Shown: in pieces, positions 54,101 through 64,000 of the stretch
Position numbering within the stretch: the first letter of the stretch is position 1
How the letters are laid out: each line of letters starts with the position of its first letter
From: Patiria pectinifera
Lineage: Eukaryota > Echinodermata > Asteroidea > Valvatida > Asterinidae
NCBI GenBank assembly: GCA_029964075.1
Contig: CM057140.1
Coordinates: 15,022,643-15,086,642 of the forward strand
Length of the DNA: 64,000 bases
Direction of reading: 5' to 3'
Notes under the pieces: model-generated
The model's database searches: none
What the model was told of the DNA's origin: nothing
The model's input: only the letters and a program-made list of their open reading frames with translations
Made by a program: the position numbers and the translations under genes

Positions 54101-54863
54101 CTCCGACTGCTCCTTCATGGTGGACAACGAGGCCATCTACGACATCTGCATGAGAAAAATGGATGTCGACAAGCAGACGTTTACCAATATAAATCGTCTG
54201 ATTGCTCAGGTCGTGTCTTCAATCACAGCATCTCTGAGATTTGATGGTTCTCTTAATGTCGACCTGACTGAATTTCAGACCAACTTAGTGCCCTACCCAC
54301 GCATCCACTTTCCCCTCGTTACTTATGCTCCAATTATTTCTGCTGAGAAGGCCTACCATGAGCAGATAACTGTTGCAGACATCACCAATTCCTGTTTCGA
54401 ACCGGCCAATCAGATGGTGAAGTGCGATCCCCGGCACGGCAAGTACATGGCCTGCTGTCTGCTCTACCGAGGCGATGTCGTCCCTAAAGATGTCAACGCC
54501 GCCATCGCAACCATCAAGACAAAACGGTCAATCCAGTTCGTCGACTGGTGTCCAACTGGCTTCAAGGTGGGTATCAACAACCAGCCGCCCACCGTCGTGC
54601 CTGGCGGTGATCTGGCCAAGGTGCAGCGTGCCGTCTGCATGCTGAGCAACACCACGGCCATCGCCGAGGCCTGGGCTCGTCTGGATCACAAGTTTGATCT
54701 GATGTACGCCAAGCGTGCCTTCGTCCACTGGTACGTGGGAGAGGGTATGGAGGAGGGTGAGTTCTCTGAGGCTCGTGAGGATCTGGCTGCCTTGGAGAAG
54801 GATTACGAGGAGGTTGGAGTGGACTCAACTGACGCAGACGAAGAAGAGGAAGAAGAATACTAA
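51190..54863 (+). CDS. TUBA: alpha-tubulin gene D
   Basis: Exons: 51190-51192 (ATG), 52847-53069, 53363-53511, 53886-54863, for 450 residues. The N-terminus is MREC; Lys40 is kept ([11 protein letters not shown]). The segment after it reads [28 protein letters not shown] and a strongly acidic tail ([10 protein letters not shown]) are present. Two unusual substitutions: GKEGAANN in place of GKEDAANN (position about 98, in the nucleotide-pocket loop T3) and ADHCTG for ADQCTG. Intron 3 has a GTCTGT-type microsatellite and stays open in frame with exon 4, which gives a false long open frame from 53559. Confidence 0.94.
52203..52530. mobile_element. MITE-like inverted-repeat element, tubulin D intron 1
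   Basis: The left end TAATGCGCCTATCAAATGTC and the right end (inverse of TTATGCGCCTATCAATTGTT) form terminal repeats of about 26 bp with few mismatches. The interior holds a CCCTCC/CCCCGCT polypyrimidine run and repeated GGTGGGGATTTTGTCACT segments. It has no coding content. Confidence 0.7.
53590..53700. repeat. GTCTGT-type microsatellite in tubulin D intron 3
   Basis: Irregular repeats of GTCTGTGTCT and related units form a pyrimidine-rich stretch before the exon 4 acceptor. Confidence 0.7.
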
Positions 54864-56261
54864 AATAACCGATATTTCTTAAAAACATTGGCATAAGATA
54901 AACTTTTCTGTTGAAACGATTACATGCGACATCAAAATGTTAATGCTCATCTGTGACGTATTGCCTTGAATGAGATTTTACTTACTTTATCAACTATCAC
55001 AAATGTCAAACATGTTGTTTCCCCCTCGTTTTTACATTTCTTTAAGTCAGAATGGGCGTTTGGTTGACGGTTTTCCAAGTTTCGGTTTAAATGCAAAGTT
55101 TATTTCACTGCACGCATTTCGTGCTAAATTCAATTAATGATTGTCTTGTTACGAATAAAATGATGTACAAACGGTTCTCTTCGTTTATGCAGGCTTTTGT
55201 TGTTTTGTCGGAGATATATTTCCCTCATTAAATTATGTTATTCCCGATCAGTGTTCCAAAGGCACCCGACCAATTGAAGTCTAGTAGCCAAGGATACCGG
55301 GGGGGGGGGGGTGGCGAAGATTATATCCCTTTCACTTTTTGACCATAGGAATGCGCCATTTGATTTTTGTGGTGAGAAACCCAAAAAAATGCCGATTTTA
55401 AGGTTATTGTCTAACTTTCCAACAGTCCAAATGTATTAAATAACACGGAAAAACGGAGAACGAACAGCCAAAAAACTTTAAATGCACCGGCTTGATTACA
55501 GTGAGCGCGCCAGTTTGCATAAGATTTTGTGTCGTTTAACAATTTCCCCTAGTGCCATGTGGTGTCCAGCAACCCCCCCCCCCCCACCCCCACACACTTT
55601 TCGAGTTTTCCAGGACCGGGCAAATTGAGGATTTTGGTCATCCCCACCCCCTCCCCCACTCGCTGACACAGTTTTACGTCACTGCTTGTACCCACTACCA
55701 GAACCATGCAGGCATATCGAACACACCATCCAGTTTTGAGCTCTTTTTAAAAGTTGCCACTGTAGGCTATATACTGCCGTTCAGTTTCTGATACGCTTTT
55801 ATAATGTGTGACCAAATCACCAAGGTTTTTTTTCAATTTTGGCTACGACTATACTGACGAGGTCATGACGTCATTGCAGGGGTAGATAACTTGTAAATTT
55901 GGCATCCTGTCCGCGAAATGGCCAATCCAACAACAACTTCAACTTGATGAAAGTGATCTTTCGGCCGCATCGCGTTTTCACAATGGTGCTTCGTTATGGT
56001 TGAACAATAACACTGACTGTACAGTCAAGTTTGTTACTACACTGCATATTTGAGAACAAATGCAGGTATTTTCCCCGTGTTTGTGTGTTTCCTCTTTTGC
56101 AATCGTAATCTCAGCAGGTAGTGTACCAACAGAGTATTCAATCTCATTGCCTCTGCTGTCTACTCAAGACGAGCTCTCACTGGCTTGAGACATTTGAACC
56201 AGATAAGCATCTCCTTCACACGTAGAAGATACAAAGCCATCACAGCTACTTTCGCCAAACA
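54864..56261. other. tubulin D 3' UTR and intergenic DNA upstream of E
   Basis: AATAAA at 55154-55159 is the likely poly(A) signal of gene D. Poly-G (about 55300) and poly-C (about 55570) runs are present. No gene is seen. Confidence 0.55.
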
Positions 56262-58334
56262 ATGGTATGTAAAAGAAGAGGAAAAAACCCTGTTATTTTC
56301 ATGATTTTTTTGTAAAAAAGACGAGTAGTTTAGAGACACTGTAATACCGAAATGTTAACAAATAAATTTAAGTTAATTTCGGTAAACTTTGAAGAACAAA
56401 AGCTCAATAAATTTTGAGCGAAGTGTCTGTATTGTAAAGGGTGTGATTTGAAACATACCATTGTCTTTCATCGTTTTGAACAATTTATTACATAACTTAA
56501 AGATCACTTTTTACATTATGTAAAATGACAAAATGCAGATTACCAAAATTAACAACGTTGCACATAAAATCCCATGTCAATATAGTCTTCAATTTCGGCA
56601 GGAAAAAATATATAATTTCGTGTATACATAAATCCAAGGTCGCTTCCCGCCTGCTCCAATAGAGGTTGAAAAGTTAGAAAAATTATTATCCGACATAACA
56701 ACTGCGTTTACTTGTTTCGTTTCGCATTATTGCTTGCCTCGCATCACGCATTGCTGCCTGCCAGGATTGTTGCATATTGAAAGCACAGCGATTTGTGTGC
56801 TTAAAAACTTACCTGTTAAGAAACATATGCTATTTAAGACTCGTTGTCCACATTCTAACTTAAGGATCTTGATTTGTTTTCTCAAGCGTGAAGTCATTTC
56901 AGTCCACCTCGGACAGGCCGGAGTACAAGTCGGAAATTCCTGTTGGGAGCTGTACTGCCTGGAACACGGCATCCAGCCTGATGGTCAGATGCCCAGTGAC
57001 AAGACCATCGGAGATGACGACGACTCCTTCAACACTTTCTTCAGCGAGACTAGTAGTAGCGGTCACTACAACCCACGAGCTATCATGATCGATCTTGAAC
57101 CAACAGTCATAGGTAGGGAAATACACCATGATAAAATCAGGTAGAAGTTAAGAGCCAAGTGGAATTTCAGCAGATAAATTAATTTATTTGTTAATTTGCA
57201 GATGAGGTTCGTACCGGCACCTACCGCCAGCTCTTCCATCCTGAGCAGCTGATCACAGGCAAGGAGGATGCCGCCAATAACTACGCCAGGGGCCACTACA
57301 GCGTGGGTGAGCAATACATTAGTCTTGTGCTTGACAGAATCCGTAAGTTGGCTGACCAGTGCACAGGCCTCCAGGGTTTCCTCATCTTCCACAGCTTCGG
57401 TGGAGGCACCGGCTCTGGCTTCACATCCCTGTTGATGGAGCACCTGACGGTTGAATACGGCAAGAAACCCAAGCTGGAGTTTGCTGTCTACCCGTCACCC
57501 AATATTTCCTCATCCGTTGTAGAGCCTTACAACTCTGTCTTGAATGCTCACTCGACCTTGGAGCATGCTGACTGCTGCTTTATGGTCGACAATGAGGCCA
57601 TCTATGATATCTGCGAGAAGAATCTGGATTTAGAGAAGCCGACATTTACCACCGTTAACCGACTGATTGCTCAAGTCGTGTCCTCCATCACAGCATCTCT
57701 GAGGTTCGATGGTTCTCTCAATGTGGACTTGACCGAGTTCCAGACCAACTTGGTGCCCTACCCACGCATTCACTTTCCTCTTGTTACCTATGCACCTGTC
57801 ATCTCTGCTGAAAAGGCCTACCATGAGCAGCTCAGTGTCTCAGAGATCACCAACGCCTGCTTCGAGCCTGACAACCAGATGGTGAAGTGCGACCCGCGCA
57901 ATGGCAAGTACATGGCCTGCTGCGTGCTGTACCGTGGTGATGTCGTCCCCAAAGACGTCACTGCTGCAATATTAAAAATAAAGAATAAACAAAGCATCCA
58001 GTTCGTCGACTGGTGTCCAACTGGCTTCAAGGTGGGCATCAACTACCAGCCACCCACCGTCGTGCCTGGCGGTGATCTGGCCAAGGTACAGCGTGCCGTC
58101 TGCATGCTGAGCAACACCACGGCCATCGCCGAGGCCTGGGCTCGTCTGGATCACAAGTTTGATCTGATGTACGCCAAGCGTGCCTTCGTCCACTGGTACG
58201 TGGGAGAGGGTATGGAGGAGGGTGAGTTTTTCGAGGCGCGCGACGACATGGCTTTTTTGGAGAAGGACTACGAAGAAGTCATCCAAGAGGGTGATACCTG
58301 GACTGATCTCAATGTGGACGAGCTACAATACTAA
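56262..58334 (+). CDS. TUBA: divergent alpha-tubulin gene E with non-acidic tail
   Basis: Exons: 56262-56264 (ATG), 56887-57112, 57202-58334, for 453 residues; as in gene B the third intron is missing. Lys40 is kept ([11 protein letters not shown]), one extra residue follows in [10 protein letters not shown], and GGGTGSG and LTEFQTNL are intact, so it should fold and bind GTP. It differs from the other complete copies across the middle ([56 protein letters not shown]) and has RNGKY where the others have RHGKY. The tail reads [19 protein letters not shown]: few Glu, with Trp, and a terminal Tyr. Such tails would be poor polyglutamylation substrates (inference). A tissue-specific isotype, perhaps germline or ciliary, is possible but not shown by sequence. 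Poly(A) signals AATAAA at 58403 and 58417. Confidence 0.92.
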
Positions 58335-58874
58335 AATTCACTAACTAAAATTGGTTTAGTTAGTGATTGTAAAATTTCAATATTTTTTTCTGTGTATCTA
58401 ACAATAAAGATTGTCAATAAACATTGACAAAGTAACAAATGCCAATTTTACTCAGTTAGAGCATATATTTATGGTCAATTGCCCACCCTTTTTTTACTTC
58501 ATCTTCTTAATACTTCCATGACGTCACCTTCAATTTCAATATTTTACTTTATAGACCTTTAATATAAATTTCGACACTGGGCCTATAATAAGGATCGTTT
58601 TATCACCTTTTTTTTATTCGAAGTTCTCTCTTTATTATTCAAAGTCATTTCCCTTCAATAGCTAGAAAGCTTATTGTTTTTTCTACCACGTTGTTTTTAT
58701 GTTCGTTCCATTCTATTTTCGTTTTTAGCTCCATTAGTGTTCATCTCACTACTCTTTTAAAAGTTTTTTTTTCCAGTTGATATATTTACATGGATATATA
58801 CATTGGCTATTTTTTTTTACTTTTTTTATTCATGATACTTAAAAATCATTTCAGTTATAATGGTTTGTCTTACG

Positions 58875-58968
58875 TCTTATATAAATCCAACCACAATTCG
58901 GCCTTGCGTCGCTAGGCTGAAGGTGGATATTATAATAAACCATTATGGAATTGAATTGAATTGAGCTT
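58875..58968 (+). mobile_element. possible retroelement 3' end with AATTG tail
   Basis: A GC-richer segment (GGCCTTGCGTCGCTAGGCTG) leads into ATAATAAACCATTATGG and a short run of AATTG units. This is the shape of non-LTR retroelement tails that end in a microsatellite. No coding part is present. Confidence 0.35.
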
Positions 58969-59267
58969 GGATTTGTTTGTTTTTCCAGTCTGTGTTGTCG
59001 TTAGTATGATGTCATCTCAACTTAATCATGGGTACTTCACACGGCGTAGCATAGCACGAATGGAACCGGAAGTTAACGCAACTCGCGCGTTTATCCAATG
59101 GGCGTTAGTTATCACTGGTGGGCGCGTGTGTATGACGTTTTTACTAACGAACTTGATAGTCAATTTTACTTATTCATAAATACCAGCGTGAGAATTTGAG
59201 TATTCCAATTAGTCGAGAGCCCGTCACATGGGTCGTTCGTTTATGGTTGTAGAACAGGATCGTTGGG

Positions 59268-59383
59268 TTGTCGACAAGCAGACGTTTACCAATATACATC
59301 GTCTGATTGCTCAGGTTGTGTCTTCAATTACAGCATCTCTGAGACTTGATGGTTCTCTCAATGTCGACCTGAGTTTTAGACCT
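59268..59383 (+). pseudogene. TUBA: internal fragment of alpha-tubulin, gene D type
   Basis: About 115 bases match the part of gene D that begins [20 protein letters not shown], at high nucleotide identity, and then break off into unrelated sequence. An Asn codon has become His, and a small deletion near the right end removes part of the TEFQT segment. It has no exon context and is a dead fragment. Confidence 0.85.
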
Positions 59384-61314
59384 AATTCATTCTTTCGTTA
59401 AGAATGATGCCTTCGAGGACATAGTTGTATAAAGTTTATTCATTAAAGATTACATTTGAATTTATAATTCTACCCTTTGTTCATAATTAAAAATTTATGA
59501 TTTGTGTTTGCCTACCTGTACATGCATGGTATGTTATTGGGACTGTATGAGTGGTCTTCCTGGTAAAAGGAGGTTTATAGCCAGGCTGCCGTTCCAGTAT
59601 TCACATATAGCTCTATATCGACACAGACGTACGCTTGAACCTTTCTCTCATACACTATGCCGGTAAGTATTACTACCAACGTAAACTTGACTTGTTCTCT
59701 GAGCCTACATTCAGTGCCGTAGCAAATGCGGCGGGAGGGGACTATCATGATTGATGACAGTAAATAGGCAGACATGTTTTATGCGGTTCAATGGAACGTT
59801 ACCATCGTATTATTTGCGTAGTTATTTTATCGGGAACATAATCAGTTAATGCAGTAGCTCTAGGGTGAGTCAGAATGATTTATACCCAAGTTCACCATTC
59901 TTTAGTGACATATTTCTACCACTGACTCTGCTCCACGAGCAGGGTCCGTGGTGGGTGACCCGGCCGGTGAGCCCAGAGAATGACATCAGAGCTAATCGAA
60001 CTGCTAGGGGCTGACCCGTGCCGACCCGCGAACGCATTCTAAAATTCAGCCTCGACTCCATGGGCACGTGCGCGTTCCTTCACTGTGATCGCGCAAGTCA
60101 TGATGGGAAACAACATGGCGCAGCAAGATACCCATGGAAACGAGGTTGCCTAAAATTTCACAATTTTGGGCATTTTGGGAACCAACTTGGCGCAGCCAGA
60201 TCGTATCCATGGAAACGAGTTAGGAGTAGCTGTAACAAGTTTGCGTGATGCATTCTACGTCACAGGTCACGCAAAATCAATCCAATGAGAGCTCAAAGAG
60301 ATGGCCAAACTGCATACCGCTCAGCCGAGCTAACCATAGCACAAGAGTATGCTAACCTTAAGCACTATTTCACGGCGTGTATGGGCTAGCGGTTGCCCGC
60401 GCATGGATATGGCTATTGTTACGTCACTAAGTTAAGCAACATTTCCCTCTGAGGTATAAGCATGCCTTGTTCTGTGCTTACTGCTTACGGTCTCTATGCA
60501 ATAGACGAAGGCTCTGTTAGCAGAAAATCGTGGGCTTAGTAGCGCCGTGAAATTGGGCCAGCGTGCTTTTGCAGGGCATTATGTCCATGCACTGCAAACC
60601 TCCATTTACAATTCAGATTCGAAGTAGACCCAGCAAGAACTCTGTACGTAAAATTATAGAAATGTCATTGCTGCCTAATTTGTTCTGCCTTCAACTTCGG
60701 CTTCTGATGCATTCTCTAACTTGTATAATGACACGCAACTGCGTGCAAAACTAGCATGCAGCTAAAAAAACAAAGATCCGTATTTACGCTTGGTTTACGT
60801 GTATGTCCATCTTCATTCGGCTTACAATGGACCTGTGCGTGGAATTAAATAAAACAATCATCTTTGGAGGCTTTCGTTATTTTAATCAATTATAATAATT
60901 AATGCAAATTAAATACACAAACGTTCTTACAGAACAACCATATGGGAATGTGAGGAAGGCCTCGAGGCCGAGACCTCGTGCACTTCGAAATTGGTAATTT
61001 TGTACTGAATTAATTATGAGTAAACATCGTTTGCTTCGACTTCAGTAAAAAAAAAACTCACTCCGTGGTCGTGAACAACATTTGAAAACTGTGATGTGTT
61101 CAAAATTCCGTAACTGGAAAAGTACATAGTGATTCGAATGATTCTTTTTCTAAAAGAACGCTTGTCTATTCTGAAAGTGCTACATGCAGAACTTCTTTTG
61201 AAACAAAGGGGCGCCATTTGGGTTTCCTTTTTGTTTTTTTTACTCTCCCTGCTGTCTGAGCCACTACGATGGCCCTTGCGAAAGGCTCAGTTTGTCAACG
61301 GGTTAATCCCCCGT

Positions 61315-61435
61315 CATGGGGGAGGGTAGGTAGGGGAGGGGTAGAAGAGGGAGGGGTGGTAGGGGAGGGGTAGAAGATGGATGGTCGAGGGGTGGTAGGG
61401 GGAGGGGTAGAAGGGGGTAGGGGAGGGGGTACTCG
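61315..61435 (+). repeat. G-rich purine repeat (GGGGAGGGGTAGAAG type)
   Basis: Imperfect tandem copies of a GGTAGGGGAGGGGTAGAAG unit lie about 140 bases before the first identified exon of gene F. It could form G-quadruplexes or a triplex-prone purine tract. Confidence 0.8.
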
Positions 61436-61571
61436 TACAATGTGTCCCTTACCTTGTCTATGTAGGATTTTAAGTTATAATCTGGTCTCAATTATTTACA
61501 ACAATGGGTCCATTCATGGATGAATTTTAGGAACGTTTATAGTCTTTGTTTTCATCTGATTCAATATTCAG

Positions 61572-64000
61572 ATTCGTGAAGTCATCTCGATCCAAATAGG
61601 AAGGGCCGGGGTGCAAGTTGGCAATGAATGCTGGGAATTGTACTGTCTCGAACATGGCATCTCACCCGACGGGATAGCTGGCAAAAAAATAAATCCTAAT
61701 GACGCTATCGGCAACTTCTTCAGCAATCCTGAAACTCACAGGTTCCGTGCCAGGACACTCTTCGTAGATCTGGAGCCCTCTGCCATTGGTAAGTTAACCA
61801 CAGTGCCCTCTGTTGGCATCACATTGTGATCATGGTGTTTAACTTCTGAAATGTTAAAACATTTCTTGACTTTTTTTCTGCATGTTCTGTGATAACGTTT
61901 ATCTGTTTCGGCGCCCTCAGACATTTCTGGTCAATTATTTTGGGCCAAGCCTAATATACAAACTTTTGTCGACCAGGCAAAAATGCATTACATTTCTATA
62001 ATGTGTTAAATTGGTTCGTCAGATGAGATCCGTACCGGTGCATACCGGCAGCTCTTCCACCCTGAGCAGCTGGTCACAGGCACGGAGGATGCCGCCAACA
62101 ACTACGCCAGGGGACACTACACCGTGGGAAAGGAATTAGTGGACCGGACCTTGGATAAAATACGAAAACTGGTAAGTCGCTTTGGTTGGTCACACCCAAA
62201 GATCATGGGGAAGATCGGACACTGGGCATCTTTTGTAGCGATGAAACACGATGACGTCGTTGAATTGGGCTATGAGGAAGGGCGCCCCTAGCGTTGAGTA
62301 GGTAACGCGTGAGTATCTACACGCGAATTATACACTTCGGGTGTAAAAAGCGAAAAACGGTTTTAAAAAGATGACGAAATGAAGAAATGACGACACCAAC
62401 AAAGAATGAATGAATACATGAATAAAAGGGGGATAAAAGACCTGTTTGCGAAAATAGTAACATGTTGAGATTTCAGAGAATACAACTGCATGTTATAAGG
62501 GGAGCGGAGGCCGGGCAATTTTAAAATCTGCATTTTACTTAATTTTATTCATAAAATGAATACAATCGGTTTCCAAGTATAGTTAACCGTACCCGTTGTT
62601 CATAACAAGAATAGAATGCTCACGATCCCCATCCATTTTTTGACAGAAAAGTAAATTTATTTTAATTTTAAAAACGCTTTACATGTCATTGGGACATCAT
62701 AAGCGTGAGCGTTGTACTACAAAATAATATACACATTCCTACGAAAGAAAAATTAAAGTCATTAACGGTTTAATAAATTATTTTAACAATTAATTTAAAG
62801 AAATTGTTTACCTTTAAAAAGCTCCTGGTGAGAATACGACATTATTACAATAGACATGATTAAAAGTAGAAAGAATCTGGAGTTAATTGTTCATTACTAT
62901 CCCCATCTCTGTATCATGTTTAATGCACGTACAGTTACAGTCAGCTTGTTGGCATATTACTGTACACTGTCAAAAAATGTTTTGAAACACTAATATACAT
63001 TTTCCATGATAAAATGTTTCAGTGGCAATATTGATGGTCTAGAAATGTTGTTCATTATATGGGCAAGGCACTTTGTCACTCATTGCTAACAGGCAGCATC
63101 GAGCTGTATACTCCCCAGGGAGCTGAGATGGTATTTGGAATGTTTCATTGGCCCAATGATCAGCGGTAATAATAATACTGTAAGCGCTGTGATTTAGTTT
63201 ACTAATAAGAGCGTTCTTAAATGTCATTATTATATTATTATTATTATTTGTTTTACAGACCGACGATTGCAACAATCTTCAAGGCTTCTTGATCTACCAT
63301 GGTGTTGGTGGAGGCACTGGCTCAGGGTTCGCAGCTCTTTTGGCTGAACGCCTAGCCATCGATTACCTTAAGAAGACCAAGATCTCTTTCACCATCTACC
63401 CCGGCCCACCACTGCAAACATCCTTCTTGGAGCCCTACAATAGTTTACTGAATACAGCTGAGCAGCAGTTGGAATACGCTGACGTCCAGTTTGCTTTCGA
63501 CAACGAGGCCATGTATGACATCTGCAAGTCTAGCCTCGGTGTGGAGCGGCCTACTGCGGTTAACATTAATCCCTTGATCGCGCAGGTTGCGTCATCCGTG
63601 ACCCAATCTCTCCGTTTTGAAGGCGAGCTAAATGTGGATCTGTCGGAATTCCAGACCAACTTGGTCCCGTTTCCCCAGCTTCACTGCATGGTACCGGCCT
63701 TAGCACCACTGGTAACATCTGCGACCAAGTCTCACACGGCACTCGATGCGCAGTCGATTACTGAGGCCTGCTTCCATGCTGGGAATCAGTTCGTCAAAAG
63801 TAACCCGGCTATGGGCAGGTTCATGGCAATTAATATGATGTACCATGGAGCGAGTTTTCCAAGTGAGATGGACGCCGTCATTTCTCGCATCGAAGCTAAG
63901 TATGGGGATCGTTTCGTGGACTGGGCGCCTACCGTTATCAAAGAGGGATGTCGCATTACTTCTCCAGTGGTCACTGGGCCCGACCTAGCCCCAGTCGATC
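61572..64000 (+). CDS. highly divergent alpha-tubulin-like gene F (3' end outside window)
   Basis: Exons seen: 61572-61788, 62023-62171, 63259-64000 (open at the window end). The first identified exon reads [22 protein letters not shown] start exon ATGCCG at 59657-59662 would give MPIREV, but this is tentative. The intron positions match those of genes A, C and D, so F is a member of the same family. Kept: CLEHGI, the [17 protein letters not shown] block, GGGTGSG, and LSEFQTNL with the catalytic Glu. Lost: the Lys40 loop ([15 protein letters not shown] replaces the PSDKTIG region, about seven residues shorter overall), the canonical HSFGGG (now HGVGGG), the [12 protein letters not shown] block (now [14 protein letters not shown]) and the [11 protein letters not shown] block (now [13 protein letters not shown]). 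No frame damage is seen in over 360 codons, so it looks functional rather than a pseudogene. Confidence 0.85.
63055..63240 (+). mobile_element. degenerate SINE-like sequence in gene F intron 3
   Basis: Contains GGGCAAGGCACTTTG, CTCCCCAGGGAGCTGAG, and GGTAATAATAATACTGTAAG followed by GCGCTGTGA, in the same order as the element near 9490-9750. It ends in a TTA/ATT-rich run that abuts the exon 4 acceptor. Confidence 0.4.

Larger units (their letters stand above)
58335..61571. other. intergenic region between tubulins E and F
   Basis: Holds a probable retroelement 3' end, a tubulin fragment, a weak inverted-repeat element at about 60361-60562 (ATTTCACGGCG at the left, CGCCGTGAAATTGGGCC at the right) and a G-rich repeat. 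A possible first exon of gene F (ATGCCG followed by GTAAGT) is at 59657-59662. Confidence 0.5.

Noticed and set aside
53559..54863. A 434-codon open frame extending tubulin D exon 4 upstream
   Set aside because: The extra N-terminal part is the GTCTGT microsatellite intron read in frame; the acceptor at 53885 and the paralogues show the true exon border.

Overview
This window is intron-rich animal genomic DNA. Exons are bounded by GT-AG junctions (one GC-AG), introns run from about 0.1 to 5 kb, there are dispersed SINE and inverted-repeat elements, and no bacterial operon structure. The gene set (a NOX2-type NADPH oxidase, CSTF2, a CD164-type sialomucin with a YHTL tail, a TRF-type telomere protein with TRFH and C-terminal Myb domains, and a tandem alpha-tubulin cluster) and the repeat style suggest a marine invertebrate deuterostome, most likely an echinoderm. 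That placement is inference; no species can be named from the sequence alone.

Layout. 1-6459 (+): the 3' ten coding exons of a NOX2-like NADPH oxidase whose 5' end lies outside the window; its third intron carries a complete single-exon rhodopsin-like GPCR on the opposite strand (2210-3154). 8461-13534 (-): complete CSTF2 (CstF-64) in ten coding exons. 14002-19809 (+): complete CD164-like sialomucin in three exons, head-to-head with CSTF2 (467 bp between start codons). 23911-32801 (-): complete TRF1/TRF2-type telomeric repeat-binding factor in ten exons, with a decayed duplicate of its second exon and three inverted-repeat elements in its introns. 34320-64000 (+): six tandem alpha-tubulin-type genes, named A to F here (A-E complete, F cut by the window end), plus two tubulin fragments.

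Function. The left half joins unrelated housekeeping and membrane genes: superoxide production, mRNA 3'-end formation, lysosomal/cell-surface mucin, telomere binding. The right half is a co-oriented alpha-tubulin array. Genes A-E share an intron after the ATG and an intron in codon 76 or 77; A, C, D and F also share a third intron near codon 125, which B and E lack. Long blocks are nearly identical between paralogues at nucleotide level, which suggests gene conversion, while tails, N-terminal MREC/MREV signals and gene F have diverged strongly.

The most unusual items are the divergent alpha-tubulin-like gene F, gene E with its non-acidic tail, the free-standing tubulin 3' fragment with a new tail, the TERF exon duplication with an 888-bp foldback element in one copy, and an inverted-repeat element carrying clustered TTCnnGAA (heat-shock-element-like) palindromes. 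No rRNA, functional tRNA or CRISPR array was found.
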